Shown here piece after piece: positions 1 to 9,030 of a stretch of 64,000 nt of DNA; position 1 is the stretch's first letter; every line of letters begins with the position of its first letter. This DNA is from Paraburkholderia sp. SOS3 (lineage in GTDB: Bacteria; Pseudomonadota; Gammaproteobacteria; Burkholderiales; Burkholderiaceae): the NCBI RefSeq assembly GCF_001922345.1, contig NZ_CP018811.1, positions 3,596,001 through 3,660,000 of the forward strand, given 5' to 3'. The notes under the pieces are model-generated. The model saw nothing but the letters and a program-made list of their open reading frames with translations. It was not told the origin of the DNA and ran no database searches. A program made the translations under genes and the position numbers.

Positions 1-107
1 AACGCGGGGTTGATTCCCGCGCAGTACATCAGGTATCGCGTCCTAAGCGCTGGGGCCAACGGTAATGCAGCCAGTGGCGGGCAAGATTCGCGGTACCGCG
101 CGCCCCT

Positions 108-893
108 CTAGTCCAGCGAAAGATGCGCGAAAGAGCGCTCACAGAACGTCCGCACCGCGTGCGTTTGCTCCTTCCAATCCATATCCCCGGACAGACATTC
201 GCTTAAGTCATCGTACGCTTTCTTGAACTTGCCAACCGATGCCGAGTACCCGCAGTCATTGCCGGTTTTTTTGCGAAGCGAAGATGCAGAAAGACGCAGT
301 TCAATCAATTTGCGTTCAAGCTCGTTAATCGTCTCGATCTCATCCAACGCAGCATCACTGTTCGGATTGTAGCCGGGACGGTCCTCGTCAAGCATATTGC
401 GAATCCGTCTGCACTCCCAATCGATGGGCCGTAACCTTTGCCGAAGACGATTCGACGCATGGCGGTACGCAAGTTTCCGCAACTCGACCTTGCTGGCTGT
501 GGACAACCGCTGAAAGTCTGACTCGGTCAAACTACCGGAAGCATGTCCATCGGAACTCAAATACTCGCGCAAGGGGTCAACATAATGAAAAAACAACTTT
601 TTTGACGGAAAAAGCAAAACCACTATCAATACGGGGGTTCGGATGCTCTGCCAGTATTCGAAGTGCTTTCGAGACAGCGACATCGGTTGGATGCTCTCTT
701 CTGTCTGCGCCTTTATTTGAACCGCGATGAAGTTCCCCGTTGTCTCTCCGTCGCTGTCGAGCGCCTCGACCTGTGCATCGATTCCGAGGTCAACGTCAAG
801 CAGACGGCACGGCCACTGTAACTTGTGCGAGACCCAATACCCGAAGTAGTACTCCCCGGCATCCCCTGTCGCGTTTGAAGCATCGTATTTCAT
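108..893 (-). CDS. DUF4365-type nuclease-fold protein
   Basis: A 261-residue protein. Its N-terminal third has the DUF4365 pattern: GEYYFGYW near residue 13, then RLLDVDLGIDAQVE near 30-43, then FIAVQIKA near 55. The spaced GIDAQVE and QIKA are read as the D/E...QxK core of a PD-(D/E)XK nuclease fold. The C-terminal half is charged and helical with no motif I recognise. DUF4365 domains often occur in defence and mobile-element contexts, but the substrate here is unknown. No clear Shine-Dalgarno precedes the ATG, so the start is less certain than the frame. It is the last of three leftward genes, with a SEC-C nuclease-like gene and a serine recombinase upstream. Confidence 0.75.
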   Translation of the reverse strand: MKYDASNATGDAGEYYFGYWVSHKLQWPCRLLDVDLGIDAQVEALDSDGETTGNFIAVQIKAQTEESIQPMSLSRKHFEYWQSIRTPVLIVVLLFPSKKLFFHYVDPLREYLSSDGHASGSLTESDFQRLSTASKVELRKLAYRHASNRLRQRLRPIDWECRRIRNMLDEDRPGYNPNSDAALDEIETINELERKLIELRLSASSLRKKTGNDCGYSASVGKFKKAYDDLSECLSGDMDWKEQTHAVRTFCERSFAHLSLD

Positions 894-1174
894 CGTAAAT
901 TAAGATTGAGAATCGAAGGTATTCGGTTCGCAAGCCGGCGTTTCATGTAGACAGCTGCGCTCGCAAGCTTAAAAGTAAGAAATTCCTTGTAGACAGATTG
1001 TTTTCATAGCATCCAAGCTACCTAGTTTGTTGACTAGGGCTGTCGCCGATGTCACGCACTTGCCTTGATAACCGCGTGACTAACGTTGACGACGCTCCAG
1101 ACGTTGCCTTGGATCGCAAAGGTTGCACAATGGCATAAGGCGCACAGAGCAGCGCGCCGCCCCCGCACCCTCAT

Positions 1175-3331
1175 CTAGTTCAAACAGCACTTCTTGTACT
1201 TGCGCCCACTGCCACAGTGGCACGGCTCGTTTCGCCCGAGTTTTATGCGCCTGGCCGCACCTTGTGTGTATTGAGGAAGCACATCGCGAACCCGAGCCGC
1301 CGGCTTCATATTCGCCGTTAACCGGTCCATTTCTTCCGAGGGCTCCCACGGAAAGTCCAACGTGACACCGAATTGGACATGCCCATCTGGGTTCACGGAT
1401 ACTCCAAACCACTGCGCCGCATGTTGCCGGTACTTGCGTTTGACGCAGTACGTCTCCAATACGTCAATCGCTTCGGGCGACAGCGTTGGATTGCAATGGA
1501 AACTAACCCCGCACGGTGGAGTGCTGCTCGACGCAAGCGTCACGTCGTGTCGCCCACCGTCGAGTTGCGTCTGCCGCGTGACGGCCTCAAGTACACGATG
1601 GACATTCATACACGAATCTTCGTCCATCGAAAGCAGGTGGAATCCGAGTTCTAGCGTTGCCGAGTCCGCCTTGGTTTCTATCTCCTTGATGAGTTGCTCG
1701 TAGCGCGTTCCGCGCATCTTCGTCAGGATGCCAACTGGTGTGTCGTCCCCCGGTTGGTTATCCCTGCGGACCAGCATCGCCATGTCCAAGTCTTGCGCGA
1801 TAGAGTCCTCAAGTATGACGCTGTCGTAATTCTCGTCCAGCCAGAGATTCTGCTTCAGGTGGTAGCCGAGCACGGTCAGTTCATGCCCGCTCATCAGTTT
1901 GTCCGGGACGGCAGCACGCAGTTTCACATAGCTCAGGAGTCGCAGCGGCGTCGTTAGCATCTCCGTCAGCGTGTCGAGAAGGAACACGTCCATCACCAAC
2001 GGAGGCCGGATGACATCGGTAGTCTGAAATTTCAGAAACTGGCTCGCCTGAAAGGCCAGTGCCGGATAGTGTTCTGACACGAGGCTGAACAGGAAGACCT
2101 CTTTGATGCTCGGCGGCAAATCGACTTCTTTTCCTTTGTCGTCCACTAAGCGACATCCACCAGCGAGAATTTCACTGGCGCAAGTCCAACCTTGGTCGTA
2201 GGAATCTTGTATGGCGGCAGCGAAGTCCGCCCTCAACTGATTGTCGTTTCCCTTTCGGGCTGCGATGGTCAGCTTCTTTGCCTTCGCTTGTACGATGATG
2301 AGTCGGTCTGCGTAAATGACGAGAACATCAGCCTCACCCACGATGTTCTTGCCACGATGCAGATTCACATTTGAATAGACGTGCTCCATGCCGAAGACCC
2401 CGGCCAGTCGGCGCACGGCGAACTGCTCGGTGAAGGCGCCGCGGTGCTTGGCCGCCGTCGGGCGGTAGGACTTGTCGTCCCACATCCAAAAGAACGGAGA
2501 CTCGTATAGAGCCTCGTAGATGGAGTAATGCGAGAAAAGGAGCACCGTCCCGCGGTCGGTCGGAAGCAGCGGCCGTGCGGCGACCTCATTGAAGTCACCT
2601 ATCCCCTTGAACGCCGCGTTGTCTCCCGTATAGAGGAAAGCACGGAAAAACGCTTCAACGACGTCCTGCGCAACTCCACTGCGAGACGCCACCTCATCGG
2701 ACGAGAACTCGAACGCGGGCAGCCAGGTCTCGGGCTGGGTCTTGGCAATTCTGGCGTCCGCGAAGAGCCGAGTCCCCTTTTCGTCCATCAACGCGCACAT
2801 CGTCTTGGCGATAGTCCTCGCTTGGCCGGAGGTGAAGCCTTTGGCTTTGAGCATCCAGTCGTCATCGGCCCCGTACTTCTCGGGCACAAAGTCCCTGTAC
2901 TGAAAGGCGTAGGCCGACTCGGTCCCATAGAAAATGGGCTCTCGCATCCCCGCGCCGCGCCACGGGTCTGGCGGCTCGCGCCCTTCCTTCACCGCCTCGA
3001 ACATGGCGGCAAACATCGGGTAGGACATTGCGTTGTGAAGCTCCCGCATGAGGACATCGGTGCGTTCAACGTAGCCTTCGACCACATCAAAGGGCTGCGG
3101 AGACAGGTCCAACGGCTTCTTCGCCATCAAGCCTATTAGCGTCGTCAACTCCGTCCGAATCAGCCGGTCCCTACTGAACAACCGGTCCATGTCGGCCGAT
3201 TTCAGCTTGCCCTCAATGTAGATGACGTTATCGCGATGACAAATGTGTGCGACAGCGTGAACGTATCCAGGCGATGCAGCTAGCTCGCTCAAGTCCTCAA
3301 GAATCTGGGATTCTTCCCGCGGTTTCTCCAT
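1175..3331 (-). CDS. Large SEC-C motif protein with PD-(D/E)XK-like core
   Basis: A 718-residue protein ending in a SEC-C zinc motif (RNEPCHCGSGRKYKKCC, residues about 700-717; CxC plus adjacent CC). Around residues 332-354, GEADVLVIY followed by LIIVQAKAKKLT fits the E...QxK signature of a PD-(D/E)XK nuclease. The remaining roughly 600 residues look helical and match nothing I can name. The ATG has a strong ribosome site, GGAGGGG, just upstream. Nuclease-like proteins with a C-terminal SEC-C motif are common in genomic islands, and their role is mostly unassigned; defence against foreign DNA is an inference from context. It lies between the DUF4365 gene and the recombinase, on the same strand. 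Confidence 0.7.
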   Translation of the reverse strand: MEKPREESQILEDLSELAASPGYVHAVAHICHRDNVIYIEGKLKSADMDRLFSRDRLIRTELTTLIGLMAKKPLDLSPQPFDVVEGYVERTDVLMRELHNAMSYPMFAAMFEAVKEGREPPDPWRGAGMREPIFYGTESAYAFQYRDFVPEKYGADDDWMLKAKGFTSGQARTIAKTMCALMDEKGTRLFADARIAKTQPETWLPAFEFSSDEVASRSGVAQDVVEAFFRAFLYTGDNAAFKGIGDFNEVAARPLLPTDRGTVLLFSHYSIYEALYESPFFWMWDDKSYRPTAAKHRGAFTEQFAVRRLAGVFGMEHVYSNVNLHRGKNIVGEADVLVIYADRLIIVQAKAKKLTIAARKGNDNQLRADFAAAIQDSYDQGWTCASEILAGGCRLVDDKGKEVDLPPSIKEVFLFSLVSEHYPALAFQASQFLKFQTTDVIRPPLVMDVFLLDTLTEMLTTPLRLLSYVKLRAAVPDKLMSGHELTVLGYHLKQNLWLDENYDSVILEDSIAQDLDMAMLVRRDNQPGDDTPVGILTKMRGTRYEQLIKEIETKADSATLELGFHLLSMDEDSCMNVHRVLEAVTRQTQLDGGRHDVTLASSSTPPCGVSFHCNPTLSPEAIDVLETYCVKRKYRQHAAQWFGVSVNPDGHVQFGVTLDFPWEPSEEMDRLTANMKPAARVRDVLPQYTQGAARRIKLGRNEPCHCGSGRKYKKCCLN

Positions 3332-3576
3332 GGTCCCCTCCTGTCAAGTCCGAGGTCATTTTTTTACGAACCTCGTTCATGCCGAATATCCGCTTTGCCT
3401 CGAAACGGCCAAGTTCGACGGGTACGGGCACGACCAAATGAATCTATCTCCAGTACCCCAACACGGCCCTCCGAACGAACGGTTCTAAGCTTAAAGGAGT
3501 CAACCATCCCGCTGCATCGAAAGACGGCTCATGGCCGGACTCCGACGAATCGGAAACCACCTCCGCTGCGTTCCCG

Positions 3577-4176
3577 TCATGTTCGCTTGTCGTTTCCGCA
3601 TGCTCTTTTCACCGTCGCGGTGCCGATCCCGAACTCTTCGGCGGTCTCCTTGATACTCGCGCCGTTTTCGGTACGCCATGCTTTGATAGCAGCGTAATCG
3701 TGGGATCGCGCGCGCCCTTTGTATTTTCCTTCGGCCTTCGCGATCGCCACGCCGCGACGCTGCATCTCTGCCCGATTGCGGTAGTCCGCTTCGCCTTGTG
3801 CCGCCATGAATGCCAGCACAGCATCCCGCGTTGCTTTCTCGATGGGGTCCTTGGCTTTTCCATCGAACGCCATCCCGTTGAGGGTGCATTCGACACGCAC
3901 ACCCAGTTCCATCAACCGGCGCATCGTGCGGTGTAGCTCGTCGTAGCGGCGGCTAATGCGGTCGAGCCAACGAACGATTAGAACACCGCCATGCCGCAAA
4001 TCGTGCTCCGCTCTGCGCCACTGTTCCCGTTCGGAGGGAGCCACGTGATAGCCGCTCACGCCCTCGTCAATGAAAACGTCCTTGTCATGCACACCGTGTG
4101 ATCTGGCGTCGTCGTACTGGCTCACGGACGACTGGCCGTCCGTCGTCGAAATCCGACCGTAATAGAGTTTGCGCAT
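3577..4176 (-). CDS. Serine recombinase, resolvase/invertase family
   Basis: A 199-residue small serine recombinase. The N-terminus has YYGRISTTDGQS, with the R-x-S catalytic nucleophile near residue 10. Next come the regions FIDEGVSGY and LIVRWLDRISRRYDEL (catalytic Arg/Asp and the E-helix region), then a C-terminal helix-turn-helix (SIKETAEEFGIGTATVKRA). The length is normal for the resolvase/invertase class. Such enzymes resolve cointegrates or invert DNA at res or inversion sites near their own gene, and inverted repeats are visible just upstream. It is probably a mobile-element remnant or an active resolvase. It is divergent from the nuclease/helicase block to its right. Confidence 0.9.
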   Translation of the reverse strand: MRKLYYGRISTTDGQSSVSQYDDARSHGVHDKDVFIDEGVSGYHVAPSEREQWRRAEHDLRHGGVLIVRWLDRISRRYDELHRTMRRLMELGVRVECTLNGMAFDGKAKDPIEKATRDAVLAFMAAQGEADYRNRAEMQRRGVAIAKAEGKYKGRARSHDYAAIKAWRTENGASIKETAEEFGIGTATVKRACGNDKRT

Positions 4177-4544
4177 GGATTGGCTGGATCATTTGAGTCA
4201 ATGGCTCAATAATAACATAGATCAAATATACGGTTGATTCTATTGATCCAATCTCCGGTCCGTGAGTGCATGGCTCTTTACGGTGTACCCCCATGAGCCA
4301 TGCTCACGACGATACAGATTCGGTGCTAGTGAACTTTACGAAGACCGGTCATATTGCGTATCTATTATGCATTTCACTGGCTTCGGGCACATCACCGCGC
4401 CTAAACGGATTGCATGAAAGGGTACTGGCCGTAGGCCATCACGCGAATGGATCGATACAAATCGCCTCGATGGTTTGTCAAAACCGCGATACCATCGGTT
4501 GCATCAGACGTGACCTATATTAAAGTCAAAAAACACTCATCCCC
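4177..4544. other. AT-rich divergent intergenic region
   Basis: This separates the leftward recombinase group from the rightward nuclease/helicase block, so it should hold both promoters. It is more AT-rich than its flanks. Two imperfect inverted repeats lie next to the recombinase start. An 85-codon open frame on the plus strand has no convincing ribosome site or homology and is not called as a gene. Confidence 0.5.
4217..4243. repeat. Imperfect inverted repeat, possible resolvase site
   Basis: ATAGATCAA and TTGATTCTAT face each other across eight AT-rich bases. A second dyad, TGAG-7 nt-CTCA, lies at 4194-4208. Both are within 70 bp of the serine recombinase start, where res or operator subsites normally lie. 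The assignment is inferred from position. Confidence 0.4.
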
Positions 4545-6431
4545 ATGACGACAAACCCGCCGAACGAAAATTCGATACGAGACTTTCTAGCCGAACGGCT
4601 CGATATGGTCGAACCGGGACTAACGCTCATCGACCGCGAACATTATCTAAAAAACTCTCAAGGTGCCGCGGGATTCTTAGATATTTTCGCGAAAGACACA
4701 CATGATCGACTCGTCATAATCGAGATCAAACGCACCGACACAGCTGCTCGTGAGGCAATACACGAACTCTATAAATATTCAGCACTTTTACGTGAAAAAT
4801 ATCTCTTGCGAGACGTCGAATATCGCCTAATGCTGTTGTCAGTCGAGTGGCACGGGTTGCTCGTTCCCTACTCGGAGTTCGCAAAAACAGCGCCATTTGA
4901 CCTCTTGGCGGGCCGGATCGCGCTCGATACCGACGGTTGGCCGACGCGAATCGACCCAGTTAGCACTGTTGCGACCGCAGCGCAGCGACGCTTCTCGCGA
5001 CGGCACTTTCTGTGGCGCTTCGAGGCGGAGGCGAAGGCAACCGCTGCGATTCCATTGATCGCTGCGCATATGAAGGAAGCCGGTATCGACGATTTCGTTC
5101 TGATTCGGAGCCATTCAAACAATCCACTGATCAGTGAAAAGTGCTTTTTATATTTCGCACAGCAGGAGCTGACGCTCACCGAATATCGTCAGCGTATTCG
5201 CCTCCAACTCAGCGACGCCGAGTATGAAGAGTTTGAGGAAAACATGGCTGATCTGATCGAGGAGGAAGACCGGGTTAGCGAGGCAGCCGATGCAGTCTGG
5301 TATCCAGGCTACGACGATCTATTTGGCCGCATCCATTGCGACCACTCAGAAATCTCTCATCCGGAGAAGGCATCGCATTGGTTTGCTGAGGGCGCCCAAC
5401 GCGACATTATGATCGAACGGTTCGGTCGATTTATCGATGCTCGGCTACTCGACAATACAATCTTGAGCGAACTCATCGGGCAGACCGGCGGATCAGATTA
5501 TCACCTACGTCAGAGTGCCAGCACTATCTCACGGCCCCAGATGGAGGCGTTACGTACCAGCATTGCAAATGTTTTCTTTTTCAATTCTGAATGGCGGAAT
5601 GCGGGCCTAGACTTGCTCAGCTATGCAGAACGAACCGGACCCGCAACCACCAGGATCACCGCCTTTAGCAACGAGGATGTGTTGCGTTCAGTTGCAGGCG
5701 CGGCGTTTGGCTACCCGGCCTATATTCCATCATTCCGGCTCGAAATTGAACGTGAAGGGCAGCCGGTCGAGACTTTCCTTGGGGTACCCGAATGGGACGG
5801 CACGTCATTCGATTTCGACGCCATAATGAAGGCGCATTTTGGTGCAGACCCGTTCGACTACTTCATCACGCATCATTTCGGAAGCACTCGAGGAATTAAT
5901 GCCGACATCATGGCCGACCTCGGTCTGCGCTATATCATTTTCCGCATGGGCGAGGATGGCCCTGAGCGGGTACGAGTGGCGGGCTCTTCCATCGTAGGGT
6001 CTCCACGACCCACCAGAGGCTCGGTATTCAGTTTGATTGACGCTAACGTCGACGAGGTTCACAAGATCGTTGGCCTCTTTATGACGCACGATGAGGGTTT
6101 TCGCAAATCTATCGAGGTCTGGCTTAATAATGATTTCAATGTCGCGGAGCGCGTCGTCAGGGCGCGCATCGAGCAGCTGCATCCAGCCGATGGAGAATGC
6201 TACTGGATCGGAAAAATCGAACTGTGCGGCCTTTGTCACAGACATTTCAATACGGCACAATTCATGATTGACGCCCGGGTGGGCGGTGGCGGCGCCAATG
6301 TCTGTGCACAATGCTACCTAGAGGATGGGAATGGTGGCGGCGCGATATTCGCAGCGACGCGAAAGGGTTGGCTACTCCTAGGAACCGATCTACCATCGGC
6401 CGAGGTCCCGGGAACCGAGCAGCTAGTCTAA
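4545..6431 (+). CDS. DUF91/NucS-like endonuclease with C-terminal zinc-ribbon-like end
   Basis: A 628-residue protein. Its first ~110 residues match the DUF91/NucS-like nuclease pattern. GFLDIFAKD (residues 43-51) and LVIIEIKRT (57-64) give the D...ExK catalytic core, followed by a helix with ELYKYS. The middle is unassigned. Near the C-terminus, CGLC and CAQC about 30 residues apart could bind one zinc ion. NucS-like domains cut branched or mismatched DNA, and related domains are used as effector nucleases in island-borne proteins. It is the first gene of the rightward block and precedes the helicase by 341 bp. A defence role is inferred from that pairing. Confidence 0.7.
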   Translation: MTTNPPNENSIRDFLAERLDMVEPGLTLIDREHYLKNSQGAAGFLDIFAKDTHDRLVIIEIKRTDTAAREAIHELYKYSALLREKYLLRDVEYRLMLLSVEWHGLLVPYSEFAKTAPFDLLAGRIALDTDGWPTRIDPVSTVATAAQRRFSRRHFLWRFEAEAKATAAIPLIAAHMKEAGIDDFVLIRSHSNNPLISEKCFLYFAQQELTLTEYRQRIRLQLSDAEYEEFEENMADLIEEEDRVSEAADAVWYPGYDDLFGRIHCDHSEISHPEKASHWFAEGAQRDIMIERFGRFIDARLLDNTILSELIGQTGGSDYHLRQSASTISRPQMEALRTSIANVFFFNSEWRNAGLDLLSYAERTGPATTRITAFSNEDVLRSVAGAAFGYPAYIPSFRLEIEREGQPVETFLGVPEWDGTSFDFDAIMKAHFGADPFDYFITHHFGSTRGINADIMADLGLRYIIFRMGEDGPERVRVAGSSIVGSPRPTRGSVFSLIDANVDEVHKIVGLFMTHDEGFRKSIEVWLNNDFNVAERVVRARIEQLHPADGECYWIGKIELCGLCHRHFNTAQFMIDARVGGGGANVCAQCYLEDGNGGGAIFAATRKGWLLLGTDLPSAEVPGTEQLV

Positions 6432-6772
6432 TTAGAGCCAGCTGACACGTCTTAAATGAAAAGGCATCGATTTAGTCGGGCATTCGCGTCCTGTTCGATT
6501 GGTGATGCCGCCTATCTTGCTAACGCATAAACGACGGCTGCGCCGTTTATGCCCCAGAATATGTAATATTGGAATTCGACGACGCTAGCACGACGTTTAT
6601 GTAGTGGCATGATGTGGCGGGACCAACTTAGCATTTCTCTCGGCCGGTCAAGTCCGCGAAACGACCAGTTGAATATGCTGATTGGATGAGATAACGATCA
6701 GACCAAACGAGACATACATAAGCGACGCAACCGTAGACTTCCAATATCGTTCAGCAAACCGCCATACACCAT
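6432..6772. other. Intergenic region with no recognised gene
   Basis: This lies between the DUF91-like nuclease and the helicase. I see no good open frame, RNA gene or strong hairpin plus T-run. It is long enough for the helicase to have its own promoter, but no clear -35/-10 pair stands out. Confidence 0.4.
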
Positions 6773-8572
6773 ATGCCAAATCCTTTCCAAACTCGACAGC
6801 CCAATATTGGTGCCAACGGCAACGTTCGCGAACCGCAGCGCGGTGCGTACCAAGCCCTTGTGGATTTTGCGAGCGACCCGACCGATACCACACGCGAAGT
6901 TGGCGTAGTGCTCCCTGTGGGATGCGGCAAATCGGGGACGATTACCCTGGCCCCCTTCGCCTTTCGGTCGAACCGGACGTTAGTCATCGCGCCCGGCGTA
7001 AATATCGCAGGGCAACTTGCCGCTGATTTTGATCCCAGCAATCCACGCATGTTTTATCAAAAGTGCGGCGTGCTGGTCGGAGGGCCCTACCCCGAGCCGG
7101 TCGAGATTCGCGGCACCACTGCAAACCGGGGTGACCTAGACGAAGCGCATGTCGTTATTACGAATATTCAGCAACTCCAAGGGCAGGATAACCGTTGGCT
7201 TATGACGCTGCCGGCCGACTACTTCGATTTGATTCTGTTTGACGAAGGACACCACAGCGTCGCCCAGACGTGGGAAGCACTGAAGCAACATTTCCCAGCT
7301 GCGCGAATCGTAAACTTCAGTGCCACGCCCCAGCGTGCTGATGGCCAACTCATGGCTGGCCGCGTGCTGTACTCGTTCCCAATTTTCCGAGCGATCCAAG
7401 CGGGCTATGTGAAGCGCCTCAAAGCGGTCCAATTGAATCCTCGCACGCTGCGTTACGTGCGACGCGAGAACGGAGAGGAAATCGAGGTCGGACTGGCGGA
7501 AGTACGCCTGCTCGGCGAACAAGATGCCGACTTCAGACGTAGCATCGTCACATCCACTGAGACACTAAACACAATCGTCGACGCCTCAATTAGAGAGCTG
7601 AACCGTTTGCGTAACGAGACGAGCGAACGACGGCTGAAAATCATTGCTTCCGCGCTGAATTTTGAGCACTGCCGCCAAATCGTGGAGGCATACAACGCAC
7701 GCGGACAGCGCGCTGGTTATGTCCACTCGCGAGAAAACAGCGCAGCCAACGCACGAGTGATGACGCAGCTAGATAACCACCAACTAGATGTCATTGTCCA
7801 GGTGCGCAAACTCGGTGAAGGCTTCGACCATCCGTTCCTCGCCGTAGCGGCCGTCTTCAGCATCTTTGCAAACCTATCGCCTTTTGTGCAATTTGTCGGC
7901 CGCATCATGCGCGTGATCGTTCAGAACGAACCCGGTAATCCCGTAAATCAAGGCGTGGTCGTGTTCCACGCCGGTGCCAATATCGCGCGGCAATGGGGAG
8001 ACTTCCAGCAATACAGCGAAGCTGATCAGGCCTACTTCGACCAATTGCTACCGTTGGAAGGCATGGACCCCGCCGACCCTGGCGAGCGAGAAATCACGCC
8101 TGTACCCCGGCCTGGCGACGAAATGGAAGTGCGCGCCCAGTCGGAAGTGCAACTTGAAGAACTACCCTTGCTTGAGGAAGATGAGGCAGCTGCCATTAGA
8201 CTCCTACAAGAGCGCGGCATCATTGACGCAAACTTCGATCCAGACCGGCAGACACTGCAAGCCGTGCCAGTAACGCGTGTGGCACAACGGCGCGCAATGC
8301 GCGGCGGACTGGATATGCGGGTGCGCACAGCCGCCGCCCGAATCCTTGCCCAACGGGGCATCAATCCAGAAGGGCGCGACCTTGATCGTCAGCGCCTTAA
8401 TCGCAGCAATCTGATTGTGTTGAAGTCGGCCATCGACCGCCAAGTAAATGCCGTTGCGGGACGCGCAGCTGGTCAGCGAAGCGAGTTCGTACGCGAGGAA
8501 CTTGATCGAGTTGATGCGGGCTTCGACGCTATCGTTGCCGCGGCAACGCACGAGGTGTTTGGTGGCAATTAA
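6773..8572 (+). CDS. Superfamily 2 DEAD/DEAH-like helicase
   Basis: A 599-residue SF2 helicase. Motif I is PVGCGKSG (48-55), motif II DEGH (157-160) and motif III SATP (183-186). Motif VI is QFVGRIMR (373-380), preceded by LGEGFDHP. The first ~400 residues form the two RecA-like lobes in the type III restriction/UvrB-like style. The last ~200 residues are a charged extension with no recognised domain, which may contact a partner. Its stop overlaps the next small gene, so the two are probably translationally coupled. With the upstream nuclease and downstream FRG gene it resembles a helicase-nuclease defence cassette, although no named system fits. Confidence 0.85.
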   Translation: MPNPFQTRQPNIGANGNVREPQRGAYQALVDFASDPTDTTREVGVVLPVGCGKSGTITLAPFAFRSNRTLVIAPGVNIAGQLAADFDPSNPRMFYQKCGVLVGGPYPEPVEIRGTTANRGDLDEAHVVITNIQQLQGQDNRWLMTLPADYFDLILFDEGHHSVAQTWEALKQHFPAARIVNFSATPQRADGQLMAGRVLYSFPIFRAIQAGYVKRLKAVQLNPRTLRYVRRENGEEIEVGLAEVRLLGEQDADFRRSIVTSTETLNTIVDASIRELNRLRNETSERRLKIIASALNFEHCRQIVEAYNARGQRAGYVHSRENSAANARVMTQLDNHQLDVIVQVRKLGEGFDHPFLAVAAVFSIFANLSPFVQFVGRIMRVIVQNEPGNPVNQGVVVFHAGANIARQWGDFQQYSEADQAYFDQLLPLEGMDPADPGEREITPVPRPGDEMEVRAQSEVQLEELPLLEEDEAAAIRLLQERGIIDANFDPDRQTLQAVPVTRVAQRRAMRGGLDMRVRTAAARILAQRGINPEGRDLDRQRLNRSNLIVLKSAIDRQVNAVAGRAAGQRSEFVREELDRVDAGFDAIVAAATHEVFGGN

Positions 8573-8789
8573 ATCTCTCATTACTCAGGTCGGCGTTGAC
8601 ACGGCCGGCAAGTCTCACAACTGCCAGGCAAACAGCAAGCACCGTATCGCGATGGGCGATGTTCGCCTGAAGGTACGTAATGGGCGAAGTTGGGACCACT
8701 ACTGTCGGGACTGCGCGCTTAATATCATCGCCCGCGATATTGCGAAGCTACAGGCTTTGCAAAGCCTGACGCCGACCGTAGAGAGGTAA
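8562..8789 (+). CDS. Small Cys/His-rich (zinc-finger-like) protein
   Basis: A 75-residue protein read from a GTG at 8562, overlapping the end of the helicase by 11 bases. It has the spacing H-N-C near residue 20, KHRI near 27, then HYCRDCA near 47-53, so two cysteine/histidine pairs could hold one metal ion. The frame stays open further upstream, but only inside the helicase gene. The overlap suggests coupled translation and a role as a helicase partner. Small zinc-finger proteins beside helicases are known in phage-defence loci, but this one is not assigned to a named family. Confidence 0.6.
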   Translation: MAIKSLITQVGVDTAGKSHNCQANSKHRIAMGDVRLKVRNGRSWDHYCRDCALNIIARDIAKLQALQSLTPTVER

Positions 8790-9030
8790 ACGGCGGCCGT
8801 TGTCACACAACAGTCGCCCTTCGTACGGCGAGTGAAGGACCGTATCAGTTGCCGCCGTAGTGCAGTTCCGCTCGCACATCCATCTACGCAATGCGCTTGA
8901 ACATCGAGACGACTAGCACGCCTTGATACACTTCTGGCGAAGTTCTTCAAGGACAACCTGGCATCCTCTTGATCATATGCGCGCTCACATTCGTGATTCA
9001 TGTGATCGCGAACCATCACAAAGAGATCAA

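Noticed and set aside
4266..4523. 85-codon frame in the divergent region
   Set aside because: No ribosome site, no motif, and it lies in a promoter-like region.
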